NCBI RefSeq assembly: GCF_001012815.1
Contig: NZ_JYJP01000015.1
Span: 164,814-228,813 of the forward strand
Direction: 5' to 3'
Length of the DNA: 64,000 bases
Origin: Vibrio mexicanus
GTDB lineage: Bacteria > Pseudomonadota > Gammaproteobacteria > Enterobacterales > Vibrionaceae
Shown: piece by piece, positions 1 to 9,854 of the stretch
Layout: each line of letters starts with the position of its first letter
Position numbering within the stretch: the stretch's first letter is position 1
Position numbers and translations under genes: made by a program
The notes under the pieces: model-generated
What the model was told of the DNA's origin: nothing
Databases searched by the model: none
What the model saw: the letters and a program-made list of their open reading frames with translations, nothing else

Positions 1-199
1 GCTTAGCTTGCCCAGTAACACATTAATGCAGGATATGTACCGAATAGTAAGTATAGCTAACTTAGCTAAATTGATAGAAATATTGATAGCGCGGTATTGT
101 GTTCTCAAAATGCGAGTCTAATTGGTAACACCAATACGCTAGAGAAATGAAGCGTTTAGCGATAGACTGGACAGTCTTCTAAACGTCCAAGGAAGTGAT

Positions 200-811
200 A
201 TGAACATTACGTTGAGTGAACTTGAAGCGAATCAGGTTTATCACCTTTTTACTCAAACAGTAACACCTCGCCCAGTGGCTTGGGTACTGACCGATTCAGG
301 TTCAAAAAACTATAATCTTGCCCCTTTTTCTTACTTCACACCAATATCGAGTAACCCGCCTATCATGATGTTTTCTGTGGGTAAAAAGCCTAACGGAGAT
401 GTGAAAGATACGGTGAGAAATGTCAAAGAAAAACAGAAGCTCGTGATCCATATCGCTTCAGCCGATCATGCGAAGCTGGTGACTGAATCTGCCGCAACGC
501 TTGATCATGGAGACTCTGAAGTAACGGCGAATGATATTGAACTTGTTCCATTCGACGATTTTGAACTGCCAAGAATAAAGGATTGTGCCGTGGCTTTTGC
601 TTGCACCTTGTTCGAAGTGCAAGAGATAGGGGAAACACCTCAGTCGCTTGTGTTTGCGAAAGTGGAGAAGGTCTATGTTGCTGAGTCAATCAGCACTCAA
701 AACGGTGATCGTATTACTATCGATGCGAAAGCACTGAATCCGCTTGCTCGTTTAGGTGGTGCTCAATACGCGATATTAGATGAACCTTTCTCTGTTCAAC
801 GTCCTAAGTAA
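200..811 (+). CDS. Flavin reductase-like FMN-binding protein
   Basis: The 203-residue protein resembles the flavin reductase-like split-barrel family, which binds FMN and reduces flavin or acts as a small oxidoreductase in the cytoplasm. The N-terminal stretch [10 protein letters not shown] followed by [12 protein letters not shown] is the characteristic start of the FMN-binding barrel, and the length fits the family. The start is supported by AAGGA about seven bases before the ATG at 200. It precedes cobT by only about 20 bases and could be co-transcribed with the cobalamin genes; a link to cobalt or corrin reduction is attractive but is only inference. The physiological substrate cannot be named from sequence. 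Confidence 0.85.
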   Translation: MNITLSELEANQVYHLFTQTVTPRPVAWVLTDSGSKNYNLAPFSYFTPISSNPPIMMFSVGKKPNGDVKDTVRNVKEKQKLVIHIASADHAKLVTESAATLDHGDSEVTANDIELVPFDDFELPRIKDCAVAFACTLFEVQEIGETPQSLVFAKVEKVYVAESISTQNGDRITIDAKALNPLARLGGAQYAILDEPFSVQRPK

Positions 812-833
812 TACCACTAGAGCTGGAATTCCT

Positions 834-1860
834 ATGTTAGATAAGCAATTTGAGACGGCGATTGCCCAACGAATAGACAACAAAACGAAACCGTTAGGTG
901 CCCTTGGTCAACTAGAGCACGTGGCGGCGCAATTGGCTTGATTCAAAGCAAGGTAAGAGCGAAGCGGTGACGAGCATTTCAATTAGTCAGCCAACAGTGT
1001 TGGTGTTTGCCGGCGACCATGGCATTGCTGATAACGGCGTGAGCATTGCCCCAAGCGCAGTCACGCAGCAAATGGTGTTGAATTTCTTGGCGGGTGGTGC
1101 AGCGATTAACTGTTTTTGCCGTAGCAACGATGTCGCATTAAAAGTTATCGATACCGGCATTTTGCTGCCTGTTGAACAAGCGCATCCTCAGTTGGTTGTG
1201 CAACGCCTTGGCACACGAACAGAAGACTTGTCAAAGCGCGCAGCTATGTCTTTAGAGAAAGTCAATGAAGGCATTGAATTGGGTAAACGCATTGTTCAGC
1301 AAACTATTGAATCTGGCTCAAATCTGGTGATGTTTGGCGAGATGGGAATTGGCAATACCAGCAGTGCTGCGGCGATTTTGGCAGCGCTATCGGATCTCGC
1401 GGTTGAAGACTGTGTTGGTCTAGGTACAGGCATCAGCGAAGAGCAATACCAAACCAAAGTATCACTCGTTTCTCAAGGCGTGAAGCGATGCCAAGGCTCA
1501 TCACCATTAGAAGTACTAAGCCAAGTAGGTGGCTTTGAAATTGTACAAATGGTTGGCGGCTTCATGGGTGCTTATGAGAAGAAAACCCCAATTGTTGTTG
1601 ATGGGTTTATTGTGACGGCGGCGGCTTACGTGGCTGCGTTGATTGAGCCAAAGTGTCGTGATTACATGATCTTTGCTCATCAGTCTCAAGAATCTGCTCA
1701 TAAGCATATGTTGAAAGCGCTCGATGCTAAGCCCTTGCTCGACCTCGGATTAAGATTAGGAGAAGGGACGGGCGCGGTATTGTCGGTTCCATTGATTCGC
1801 GCTGCAGCGGAGTTCTATAACTCGATGGCCAGCTTTGAAGACGCCGGAGTGACGGTGTAA
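834..1860 (+). CDS. cobT: Nicotinate-nucleotide--dimethylbenzimidazole phosphoribosyltransferase CobT, reading frame interrupted twice
   Basis: CobT makes alpha-ribazole phosphate from nicotinate mononucleotide and dimethylbenzimidazole for the lower ligand of cobalamin. The frame starts at ATG 834 ([14 protein letters not shown], typical N-terminus), hits TGA at 939-941, and resumes in another frame through [10 protein letters not shown] and [13 protein letters not shown] to the stop at 1860. Restoring one T at 938-939 and one C near 949 joins the two parts as QLALIQSQGKSEAV, giving about 342 residues, the expected length. The long open stretch from GTG 967 alone lacks the conserved N-terminus and is not the real start. 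Its stop overlaps the cobS ATG by one base. Both losses are in short homopolymers, so sequencing error is my preferred explanation; genuine inactivation is the alternative. Confidence 0.88.
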
Positions 1861-2644
1861 TGCTAAGCGGCATCAAGTACCAAATTGAACTGTTTTGGTT
1901 AGCGCTTGGGTTTTTCTCTCGTATCCCTATGCCATCAAGCACGCCATACTCGGAAGATAGAATGAACCGTGCAGGGCGTTACTTTTCTCTAGTGGGTTTG
2001 TTACTCGGTGCACTCTGTGCGCTTGTCTATTGGGGACTAAGTTTCGTTCTACCGACATCGATTGCACTGTTTCTCATGATGGTGTTTAGCCTATTACTTA
2101 CAGGCGCTTTTCATGAAGATGGATTAACAGATATGGCGGATGGTATCGGTGGCGGTATGACGACCGAGCGCCGCTTAACCATCATGAAAGACAGTCGAAT
2201 CGGTACTTATGGTGCGAGTGCCTTAATCATGGCGCTGCTCGGTAAGTATGCACTGTTAATCGAATTAGCAAATGGCGTTTCGGTTGTGATTGTCCTGCTG
2301 CTTAGCTACCCGTTAAGTCGCGCGGTAGCTGCGTCGCTCATCTATGATATGCCTTATGTGACCGACCCTGACTCCAGTAAAAGTAAGCCACTAGCGAACA
2401 AACAGACCCGCTTTGAGTTGCTGTTTTTGCTGCTGATAGGGGTATTGCCTGTTGCTATCTTTAACTGGCAATTTGCCATCGCGATTTGCGGGTTGTTAGC
2501 GTTAGTTGCTTCGCGTTAAAGGCTTGGCTTATGCGTCGAATTGGCGGATTCACGGGTGACTGTTTGGGTGCGGTTCAGCAAATTTCTGAGCTCGTGATTT
2601 ATATTGGCTTCTCGTCATACTTGTATCTCGGCTTTGTTTTTTAG
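1860..2644 (+). CDS. cobS: Adenosylcobinamide-GDP ribazoletransferase CobS, frameshift near the C-terminus
   Basis: CobS is the inner-membrane enzyme that joins adenosylcobinamide-GDP and alpha-ribazole, the final step of cobalamin assembly. Visible are the N-terminal FFSRIPMP motif, the [12 protein letters not shown] metal/phosphate-binding segment and several hydrophobic helices. The frame stops at 2517-2519, but the next frame continues immediately as [19 protein letters not shown] and ends at TAG 2642-2644; this RIGG-TGDCLGA block is the conserved CobS C-terminus. One missing T in a TTT run at 2516-2517 accounts for the break, and the restored protein is about 261 residues. The start overlaps the cobT stop. 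Confidence 0.87.
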
Positions 2645-2698
2645 GCGTATCGATGTAAGCGATACTTCTATATCAAGCGGGGTGTGTTTGGAGTAAAA

Positions 2699-3305
2699 AT
2701 GATTCATCTTATTTTGGGCGGAGCGCTCAGGAAAGTCCAGTTATGCCGAGGCTTGCGTTCAAGACTATGTTTCTGCTCTCCTAGAGACTAGTCATACGGA
2801 AACTGATCATATTGGTACTGTTCGCAGTGGAACGGGTTCATCTAAGAATTTTCCCCATTATGTCGCCACGGCAACAGCGTTTGATGATGAGATGGAAGCT
2901 CGGATTGCTCATCATCAGGACTCTCGCGGCTCAAAGTGGGTGACACACGAATGTCCAACTGAGTTAGCAAAGTTACTGCGCACGTTTGTTAGCGATGAGG
3001 TTGTTTTGGTCGATTGCTTAACCTTGTGGATGAACAACATTATCTACAATGATGGTTATCAGTTGAAGCAAAGTGATATACAGCAGCGCGTCGATGATTT
3101 GGTTGAAGCTATTGAGAGCTGCGAGGCTACGTTGGTCCTTGTTTCAAACGAAGTAGGGCTAGGAGTGGTGCCGATGGGCGAAGTGTCTCGCTTGTTTGTC
3201 GATAACGCAGGCTGGATGAATCAAGCCATCGCGCGGGTTGCAACGCGAGTTGATTTCGTTGCTGCGGGCTTACCTATGACGTTGAAAGGCGGAGATAAAA
3301 ACTGA
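2699..3305 (+). CDS. cobU: Adenosylcobinamide kinase / guanylyltransferase CobU, frameshift at the P-loop
   Basis: CobU phosphorylates adenosylcobinamide and transfers GMP to it. ATG 2699 opens MIHLILGGA, then the frame is lost at GAGCGCTC (2721-2728). In the frame two bases away the sequence reads RSGKSSYAEA, the rest of the P-loop GGARSGKSSYAE, and continues through YVATATAFDDEMEARIAHH and LVDCLTLWMNN to the stop at 3305. The join needs two bases, most simply an extra GC in the GCGC tract, giving about 202 residues. An open frame starting at 2892 would miss the P-loop and cannot be the true gene. This is the only break in the window that needs two bases at one spot rather than one base in a homopolymer. 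Confidence 0.87.
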
Positions 3306-3329
3306 TGACGGGTAACAGAGAGAAGTCAT

Positions 3330-3941
3330 ATGGAAACGTATAATCTTTACCTGCTACGCCATGGCAAAACTTTGGGGCCAGCGGCACTAAATGGTCAAAC
3401 TGATGTTGGTGTTGAAGCTGAGTATCAAAAGCAGATTGCCGAGGAAACGGTTAAGCAGGGGTTCGCGGCTGAGGCTATCATCACTTCCCCTTTGGTTCGC
3501 TGCCACGATTTAGCGCTTAAAATCGCACAGATGCGAGAAAATCCAAACGTTACCATTTCTTCTAAACTTCAAGAGCTCAGCTTTGGAGATTATGACGGCA
3601 GAACTTTCGATGACCTTTCTGAACAGTGGGGAAACTTAGAAGCGTTTTGGCAATCACCCGCTGTGAGTACTTTGCCTAATGCGGAGCCGCTTCAAGATTT
3701 TCATGATAGGGTAACGAGAGAATGGCAATCACTTGTTGTTAATCTCAAAAGTGACAGTTTGATTGTGTGCCATGCGGGCACCATACGAATGATATTGGCC
3801 AATGTACTCAATGTTGATTGGGAGAATCCGAGCTGGTACTCGGCGCTGTCTATTGGCTATCACTCGATTACTCATATACAAATTACAAAAACTGAAGAGA
3901 TTTTTACTAACGTCAAAATGATCTCCAAGCCCCTGTTTTGA
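3330..3941 (+). CDS. cobC: Alpha-ribazole phosphatase-like histidine phosphatase
   Basis: A 203-residue histidine phosphatase. LLRHGKT near residues 8-14 is the catalytic RHG motif and VCHAGTIRMI carries the second histidine; QELSFGDYDGRTFDDL is the internal acid-containing region. In this cluster it most likely dephosphorylates alpha-ribazole-5'-phosphate, the product of CobT (CobC role); that assignment rests on the neighbours. It follows cobU by 24 bases with a usable ribosome-binding site (GAGA) and is intact. The four-unit 16-bp repeat begins at its stop codon. Confidence 0.85.
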   Translation: METYNLYLLRHGKTLGPAALNGQTDVGVEAEYQKQIAEETVKQGFAAEAIITSPLVRCHDLALKIAQMRENPNVTISSKLQELSFGDYDGRTFDDLSEQWGNLEAFWQSPAVSTLPNAEPLQDFHDRVTREWQSLVVNLKSDSLIVCHAGTIRMILANVLNVDWENPSWYSALSIGYHSITHIQITKTEEIFTNVKMISKPLF

Positions 3942-4003
3942 TAAGGATCGAGTTTGATACGGATCGACTTTGAAACGGATCGAATTTGATACAGATCGAA
4001 TGG
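3940..4003 (+). repeat. Four tandem 16-bp units, each with one GATC
   Basis: Four consecutive 16-base units (3940-3955, 3956-3971, 3972-3987, 3988-4003) follow the pattern GATACGGATCGAATTT with one to a few changes each. Every unit holds one GATC (Dam site) in the same place. The array starts within the cobC stop codon and ends about 65 bases before the downstream peptidase start, so it fills most of that intergenic space. It may be a slippage-prone repeat or a protein-binding array; no family name is known to me. Confidence 0.85.
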
Positions 4004-4069
4004 CGGCGCACATTCAATAACGACGACACATTCCGTATCAGCAATCGCTCTGATACGTAAGGATAAAGA

Positions 4070-5866
4070 ATGACAACACCAAGTTGGAACCTTTCGGTCG
4101 CTTATCAAAGTTTGAACGACCCAAAAATTGAACAAGATATCGCGCTTGTCGAGCAATGCATCAACGTTTTGAACCTGCATGCTGATAAACGTGAAACGGT
4201 ACTGGCGATGCAAAATGCTATTCAAACCTCAGAAGCTGCGGGTACCTTACTGTCTACTATTGGCACTTATGCCAACTGTGAATCTTCAGTTGACGCGACA
4301 CACAGCCAAGCCAAGGCAATGATCGGGCGCGTGGCAAAATTGCGCTCAACCTTGACTCAGGCTTTCACCCCATACCAAGATACATTGGTGCATTCACCAC
4401 AAGAGTTCATTGATCAAGTATTGGCTCATGATAGTGGCGATGTCTCAGGGCAGGGCTTTCTAATTGAATGTTCCCGTGAAGAAGCGCAAACTCAACTGAG
4501 CATTGCACAAGAGCAGCTTTTGTCAGCGATGCAGGTGGATGGCAGAGATGCTTGGGGACGTTTGTACGATAATCTCACTGGTGCACTTCAGGTCACTCTA
4601 AAACACGAAGATGGCAATGAAGAAACACTAGGTTTATCTCAAGCGGCGAGCCTGTTGTATGGCGCCGAATTTGATAAGCAAGAGCCTGCATGGAATGCGA
4701 TTCAAGCGGCAATGAACACACACCAAGAGAGTTTTGCGTCAATTTTGAACGCGTTGTCGGGTTGGCGGTTGACCGAATATCAAATGCGTTCCAATGAGAA
4801 AGACGTACATTTCCTTGACCCAAGTTTAAGGCAGAGCCGCATCACAGCAGAAACATTGGACAGCATGCTGAGTGTGGCAAAAGCCAATCGCTCAGTTGGT
4901 CAAAAAGCCGGGCGGCTTATGGCTAAGGTTCATGGTTTAGATACTATGAAGCCATGGAATCATATGGCCGCGATGCCTTCACTCTCTGGTGAAGAGAAGA
5001 CGTACGCCTTTGACGAAGCGATTGCCATCATCAGAGAAGCGTTTGCAGAGGTCCATCAAGAAATGGCCGATTTCGTTGATATGATGGTCGAAAATGGTTG
5101 GATTGATGCCAAACCGAGTGAGAATCGCCGATTAGGGGCATACTGTACAAAATTTGCGGCAACTCGTTCACCTTTGGTGTTCATGACTTGGGGCGGAAGT
5201 CGTTCAGATTTACTCACTCTTGCCCATGAGCTAGGCCATGCCTTCCACAACTGGGTAATGCGCGATATGCCTTTGTGTCAGACTCGTTACCCTATGACAC
5301 TAGCGGAAACCGCGTCGATTTTTGCTGAAAACATTGTACGTGACAGCTTGCTGGCTAAAGCTAACTCTCGTGAAGAGAAGTTGGAAATGCTCTGGGAAGA
5401 GCTAACAAGCTGCTATGCGTTGATGGTTAATATTCCGGTACGCTTTGAATTTGAGAAAGCTTTTTATGAACAGCGTTCTCAAGGTGAACTTACCCCTGCG
5501 CAACTGTGTGACTTAATGGGTGAAAAGTGGGCAGACTGGTATGGTGATTCAATGTCACAAGCTGATCGCTACTTTTGGGCAAGCAAGCTCCATTTCAGTA
5601 TCTCTGAAGTAAGTTTTTACAATTATCCTTACCTGTTTGGTTATCTGTTTAGTTTGGGCGTTTACTCTCAGCGAGAAGAAAAAGGTGCCCAGTTCTACAG
5701 TGATTACATTGCGTTGCTACGAGATACGGGCTCAATGAAGGCTGAGCAAGTGGTTGAAAAACACTTAGGCATGGATCTGACCAAAGCCGATTTTTGGCAA
5801 CAGAGTATTGACCGAGTCAAAGAGAAAGTAGATGCTTTTGAAGTTTTACTCAATAGTGTCGAATAG
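4070..5866 (+). CDS. M3 family oligoendopeptidase (PepF/M3B type)
   Basis: A 598-residue cytoplasmic zinc metallopeptidase of the M3 family, of the oligoendopeptidase F / M3B type, which cleaves short peptides. The zinc-binding and catalytic HELGH lies at residues 386-390, and the third zinc ligand is the glutamate in TLAETASIFAE (residue 413). FMTWGGSRSD just upstream of HELGH and the C-terminal YNYPYLFGYLFSLGVY are also family-typical. There is no signal peptide. The start has AAGGA upstream at 4060. It is intact and sits between the cobalamin genes and astE without an obvious functional tie. Confidence 0.9.
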   Translation: MTTPSWNLSVAYQSLNDPKIEQDIALVEQCINVLNLHADKRETVLAMQNAIQTSEAAGTLLSTIGTYANCESSVDATHSQAKAMIGRVAKLRSTLTQAFTPYQDTLVHSPQEFIDQVLAHDSGDVSGQGFLIECSREEAQTQLSIAQEQLLSAMQVDGRDAWGRLYDNLTGALQVTLKHEDGNEETLGLSQAASLLYGAEFDKQEPAWNAIQAAMNTHQESFASILNALSGWRLTEYQMRSNEKDVHFLDPSLRQSRITAETLDSMLSVAKANRSVGQKAGRLMAKVHGLDTMKPWNHMAAMPSLSGEEKTYAFDEAIAIIREAFAEVHQEMADFVDMMVENGWIDAKPSENRRLGAYCTKFAATRSPLVFMTWGGSRSDLLTLAHELGHAFHNWVMRDMPLCQTRYPMTLAETASIFAENIVRDSLLAKANSREEKLEMLWEELTSCYALMVNIPVRFEFEKAFYEQRSQGELTPAQLCDLMGEKWADWYGDSMSQADRYFWASKLHFSISEVSFYNYPYLFGYLFSLGVYSQREEKGAQFYSDYIALLRDTGSMKAEQVVEKHLGMDLTKADFWQQSIDRVKEKVDAFEVLLNSVE

Positions 5867-6070
5867 GCACATGACCACTGTGGTTAAATCGAGTAGAATC
5901 AAGCATATAACAGTAGAAGCACTTCAATCTGTTTCAATCAATATCGCTTTATTGGACTAGATTGAAAAATTACGATCTAAGGCGGGATTTCCCTTCATAA
6001 GTGAGATCCCCTCAACATATTTCGTTTCTACAATTCATTAACATACCGCTGTGCAATAAAGGAGTCGAGC

Positions 6071-7099
6071 ATGACGAAATCTCTCTTTCGCCAATCGTTT
6101 TTATTTGACAGCCTAGATCTATCTCAAGAAATGCCAAGTGGTGAGATCACGCTTGATAACGGCATTTCTGCGATCCTTCATGAGAGAGGCGTGCTGGAAG
6201 TGGTTCCTGCCACTCAATCTGAAGAGACAAAAAGTATTATTTTATCGTGTGGTATTCATGGAGATGAAACCGCACCCATGGAGCTGGTGGACAAGATTGT
6301 TGATGACATCTTCTCTGGCTTCCAACCGCTAGAACATCGCTGCCTGTTTATCATTGCTCATCCTGAAGCAACGAATCAGCATACGCGCTTTGTAGAAGAA
6401 AACCTAAATCGTTTGTTTGACGAACGCGCTCACAATCCAACGAAAGAAGTGGCAATTGCGGATAATCTCAAAGTCATCGTCAATCGCTTTTATGCGAGTG
6501 TAGAAGAGAGTTTGCGTTGGCACTTGGATTTACATTGTGCCATTCGTGGTTCGAAGCATTATACCTTTGCGGTCAGCCCTAAAACACGTCACCCAGTAAG
6601 AGGGCGTGAACTGTTTGACTTCTTATCGAGTGGTCACATTGAAGCTGTTTTACTGTCGAATGCGCCTTCAAGTACATTTAGCTGGTTTAGTGCGGAAAAC
6701 TATGCGGCTCAAGCGTTGACGCTTGAATTAGGCCAAGTTGCCCGAATAGGCGAGAATAACCTGGAAAAGTTGATAGCGTTTGATCTTGCAATGCGCGATT
6801 TGATCGGTGGAACACAAGCAGAGCATTTGCCAAAAGCCACTAAGATGTATCGTGTGAGCCGCACTCTTGTGAGACTTCACGAAGAGTTCGACTTCCTGTT
6901 TGATGACGACGTAGAAAACTTTACGACATTTAAACATGGTGAGGTGTTTGGTCGAGATGGTGATAAACCTCTAATGGCGAAAAACGAAGACGAAGCGATT
7001 GTGTTTCCAAATCGTCGTGTCGCTGTAGGCCAACGCGCTGCTCTAATGGTGTGTGAAGTTAAAGTTCGTTACGATCATGGTCAACTTGTCTACGATTAA
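6071..7099 (+). CDS. astE: Succinylglutamate desuccinylase family zinc deacylase (AstE)
   Basis: The 342-residue protein is an AstE/ASPA family zinc hydrolase. AstE removes succinate from N-succinylglutamate in the last step of the arginine succinyltransferase pathway. GIHGDE at residues 61-66 supplies the zinc ligands H63 and E66, DLHCA the third ligand H155, and LTLELGQ the catalytic glutamate E219. The start has GGAG about five bases before the ATG. It lies apart from other ast genes and is followed by its own terminator. AstE is much the best match in length and motifs. Confidence 0.88.
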   Translation: MTKSLFRQSFLFDSLDLSQEMPSGEITLDNGISAILHERGVLEVVPATQSEETKSIILSCGIHGDETAPMELVDKIVDDIFSGFQPLEHRCLFIIAHPEATNQHTRFVEENLNRLFDERAHNPTKEVAIADNLKVIVNRFYASVEESLRWHLDLHCAIRGSKHYTFAVSPKTRHPVRGRELFDFLSSGHIEAVLLSNAPSSTFSWFSAENYAAQALTLELGQVARIGENNLEKLIAFDLAMRDLIGGTQAEHLPKATKMYRVSRTLVRLHEEFDFLFDDDVENFTTFKHGEVFGRDGDKPLMAKNEDEAIVFPNRRVAVGQRAALMVCEVKVRYDHGQLVYD

Positions 7100-7142
7100 T
7101 CGCGTTATTAGCATAAGCTTGTCGTAACGCTTTCTATTTCTA

Positions 7143-7174
7143 TGGCTTAACGGTATCGTTAAGCCATTATTTTA
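7143..7174 (+). terminator. Rho-independent terminator after astE
   Basis: A perfect 10-bp stem TGGCTTAACG / CGTTAAGCCA with a four-base loop is followed by TTATTTTA, 43 bases after the astE stop. It separates astE from btuC. Confidence 0.75.
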
Positions 7175-7200
7175 TCTGCGAAGACCATTTGGTCTAGGTT

Positions 7201-8196
7201 ATGGATTTCAACCAGTTAGTCGTTCAAAAACGCCAAAGATGGCTTAAGTACACCATGTTAATCGTTGCCCTTCTTATCGCAATGAGTAGCTTATATCTCA
7301 TGGTGGGCGAGATTTTTATTTCCCCTTTCTCTGAATGGTCCTCTCTGGAACAGCAACTTATCAGCCAGCTTCGCATGCCACGCTTACTTGCCACTATTGC
7401 CATTGGTGCATCGTTAGCACTTTCTGGGGCTGTACTTCAAGTATTACTCGGAAACGTCTTGGCTGAGCCCGGTGTCTTAGGGATATCCGGTGGTGCCAGC
7501 GTTATGATGGTGTTGGTGCTTTTCTTTTTCCCAATGGCTGCGACGCCAATCGGCTTTATGATCGCAGCGGTGATTGGCGCACTTATTTTCACTCTTATCT
7601 TAGTTTCCATGGCGAAGGCTTTGCATCTCACCACCACACGTTTATTGCTAGTGGGTGTCGCGTTGGGAATTTTGTCGAGCGCCATTGTGACTTGGGCATT
7701 CTATTTTAGTGATGACCTCAGTCTTCGTCAGTTAATGTATTGGTTGATGGGTAGTGTAGGGGGTACAAGCTGGTATCAGCATACGCTCACCTTAGTCATG
7801 TTGCCGATCGTTGTTTGGCTTTGTTTACAGGGCAAAACGCTCGACAAACTGATGATGGGTGAGGTTCACGCCAAACAACTGGGTGTTGATGTCGAATCTC
7901 ATCGTCTAAAGCTCATCGGGGCTATCTCTATCTTGGTTGGTGGCGCGGTGGCTCTAGGTGGAATCATCGGCTTCGTTGGATTAGTTGTACCGCATTTACT
8001 TCGTTTAGCGTTTGGCACGGAGAATCGATACCTTCTTCCTATTTCAGCGCTTTCTGGTGCGTTATTGCTTGTTTTCGCAGACTTAATTGCCAGAACGGCA
8101 ATGGATTCAGCTGAGCTGCCTTTGGGGGTTGTCACAACCAGTTTGGGTGCGCCTGTGTTTATTTGGATGTTGGTAAAGAATCATGATTCGCGTTAA
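7201..8196 (+). CDS. btuC: Vitamin B12 ABC transporter permease BtuC
   Basis: A 331-residue polytopic inner-membrane protein of the FecCD/BtuC family with about ten hydrophobic segments. [20 protein letters not shown] and [16 protein letters not shown] (the coupling-loop region) are family signatures. It forms the membrane channel of the BtuCD-F importer for cobalamin. The downstream btuD start lies inside its 3' end (14-base overlap), pointing to translational coupling. Location beside cob genes supports B12 rather than iron-siderophore transport. No btuF is present in the window, and no B12 riboswitch box was recognised upstream. Confidence 0.88.
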   Translation: MDFNQLVVQKRQRWLKYTMLIVALLIAMSSLYLMVGEIFISPFSEWSSLEQQLISQLRMPRLLATIAIGASLALSGAVLQVLLGNVLAEPGVLGISGGASVMMVLVLFFFPMAATPIGFMIAAVIGALIFTLILVSMAKALHLTTTRLLLVGVALGILSSAIVTWAFYFSDDLSLRQLMYWLMGSVGGTSWYQHTLTLVMLPIVVWLCLQGKTLDKLMMGEVHAKQLGVDVESHRLKLIGAISILVGGAVALGGIIGFVGLVVPHLLRLAFGTENRYLLPISALSGALLLVFADLIARTAMDSAELPLGVVTTSLGAPVFIWMLVKNHDSR

Positions 8197-8944
8197 CAGT
8201 ATACAAATGAACAGCCGTTTATTGCCGCTATCTTTTACCTGTCAGCATGGAGAAGTGCTTCATGTGATAGGGCCCAATGGAAGTGGGAAAAGTACCTTGC
8301 TAGCCGCAATTTCTGGGGTCATTGAGGCGAAAGGTGAGGTATTTATTGATGAGAAAGCGTTGCATGAAATGGACTTAGAGTCCCTCGCTATGTATCGCGC
8401 TTATTTATCGCAGTCTGCTCGTCCGGCTTTTAACATCGATGTGTACCAGTACTTATCTTTATCTGTTCCAGCTTGCAGCAAGTCCGAAAGTGAAACCCTA
8501 GTGAGTGTGGTGAATGAGCTGGCATCACTGGTGCAAATTGAAGATAAACTGCATCGTTCTATCCATCAGCTATCCGGCGGAGAATGGCAACGGGTGCGCT
8601 TAGCTGCTATCTGTTTACAAGTGTGGCCTGCGCTCAATCCTTATGCGAAAGTTCTTCTACTAGATGAACCCGCCGCACCATTGGATATTGGCCAAGAGGT
8701 GATGTTGTATCGATTAATCCGTCGCATCTCAGAGCTTGGTATTACGGTCATTATGGCCAACCATGATTTGAATAGAGCCTTGCGTCATGCCGATAGAGTA
8801 CTGTTGTTGGATAAAGGCGTCTTACAGGCTTTTGGTAGCGCTGAAGAAGTCCTCACTGAAGAACAGTTGTCTGCAACGTTTAACACGAACGTGAAAAAGG
8901 TGCATGTGGAAGGAAAGCCACTTCTCTTTTTTGATGATGAGTGA
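8183..8944 (+). CDS. btuD: Vitamin B12 ABC transporter ATPase BtuD
   Basis: The 253-residue ATP-binding subunit has Walker [10 protein letters not shown] (about residues 30-38), the signature LSGGEWQRV, Walker [13 protein letters not shown] and the switch histidine in MANHDL. It powers BtuC. The stop is at 8944, and about 100 bases separate it from the next gene. The overlap with btuC marks a two-gene unit. Confidence 0.9.
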   Translation: MIRVNSIQMNSRLLPLSFTCQHGEVLHVIGPNGSGKSTLLAAISGVIEAKGEVFIDEKALHEMDLESLAMYRAYLSQSARPAFNIDVYQYLSLSVPACSKSESETLVSVVNELASLVQIEDKLHRSIHQLSGGEWQRVRLAAICLQVWPALNPYAKVLLLDEPAAPLDIGQEVMLYRLIRRISELGITVIMANHDLNRALRHADRVLLLDKGVLQAFGSAEEVLTEEQLSATFNTNVKKVHVEGKPLLFFDDE

Positions 8945-9043
8945 CCTCCTCAAACCCTCATCATTGGGACGTGCACAATAAATTACGACAGACCGAAAAC
9001 ATTCCACTAGTCTTAAAGTTAGGTTTCTACTAGGACTCACAGC

Positions 9044-9778
9044 ATGAAATGGATTGCGACTTTAGCATTACTAGTGTGCATTACAGCGTCAGTACAGGCG
9101 AGTCCCCAAATAAACTTAATGACTGAAGAATTTCCTCCGTTTGGTTATTACGACGATAAAGGACGATTGGTCGGTGCGGGTGTTGAGATAGTTCAAGGGG
9201 TAATGGTAGAGCTAGGTTATACGACCAATATTTCTGTCGTGCCGTGGTCGAGGGGGATCAAATTACTCGATATGGAATCGAATCATGCTCTGTTTTGTAT
9301 GGCTCGAACACCAGAACGTGAAGATAAGTACGAGTGGGTTGGGCCATTAATCTCAGATGGTGTATACCTTTATCAAAGTGCTGGAAGTGCCCCGTTGATC
9401 AGAAATGTTCAACAGGCCAAGGTATTAGATGATATTGCTGTTACCGCCAATTATCCTGAGCACTCACATCTGCAGGGTTTAGGCTTCAAAAATCTATTAT
9501 TAACAGAGAAACCTTCTCGCAATATTCAAATGTTGATGCGCAATCGAATTGATGCGATTGCAGCGGGTGAGTTTGCCTTGCCCAACTTGCTAGAGAGTGA
9601 AGGGTTTACAGTCGACCAAGTTAGAAAAACAGAGGTGAAACTATTTGAGGTTGATCTCTATGTTGCTTTTTCAAAAGGAACGGATAAAAAGATTCTAGAG
9701 GATTGGCAGATAGCTTTTGAACGTTTCCAACAGACTAAAGAGTATCGAGAAATCATCGAGCGTTACACCGGAATGTAA
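9044..9778 (+). CDS. Periplasmic solute-binding protein (SBP_bac_3-like)
   Basis: A 244-residue protein with an N-terminal signal peptide (MKWIATLALLVCITASVQA then SPQINL) and the fold-typical start LMTEEFPPFGYYDDKGRLVGAGVEIV of the extracellular solute-binding family 3. Such proteins bind amino acids or similar small polar ligands in the periplasm; many Vibrio copies are orphans without a transporter. No permease or ATPase for it is adjacent, and it is not a BtuF relative. Ligand unknown. A shared terminator lies downstream. Confidence 0.82.
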   Translation: MKWIATLALLVCITASVQASPQINLMTEEFPPFGYYDDKGRLVGAGVEIVQGVMVELGYTTNISVVPWSRGIKLLDMESNHALFCMARTPEREDKYEWVGPLISDGVYLYQSAGSAPLIRNVQQAKVLDDIAVTANYPEHSHLQGLGFKNLLLTEKPSRNIQMLMRNRIDAIAAGEFALPNLLESEGFTVDQVRKTEVKLFEVDLYVAFSKGTDKKILEDWQIAFERFQQTKEYREIIERYTGM

Positions 9779-9803
9779 AAGCCTATTTTTATCTTTGAGA
9801 TAA

Positions 9804-9837
9804 ACAAAAAAGGATGAGTTGTGGCTCATCCTTTTGT
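9804..9837. terminator. Bidirectional terminator between convergent genes
   Basis: Stem AGGATGAG / CTCATCCT (9811-9818 and 9825-9832) is flanked by an A run on the left and TTTT on the right, so it can stop transcription from both sides: the solute-binding gene and the MazG-like gene. Confidence 0.75.
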
Positions 9838-9854
9838 TCGTGTCTTTACGCCGC

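Noticed and set aside
1..199. Cobalamin riboswitch upstream of the cob genes
   Set aside because: I did not find the conserved B12-box sequence or its usual stems; the region also lies at the window edge.
967..1860. An intact cobT starting at GTG 967
   Set aside because: It would lack the conserved N-terminal [11 protein letters not shown] block, which is present in frame from 834 once two bases are restored.
2892..3305. A short stand-alone gene in the cobU region
   Set aside because: The same frame extends upstream to a complete P-loop; it is the 3' part of cobU.
5983..6009. Stem GGGATTTC / GAGATCCC before astE
   Set aside because: It has G-T pairs and no T run, so I cannot call it a terminator or a riboswitch.
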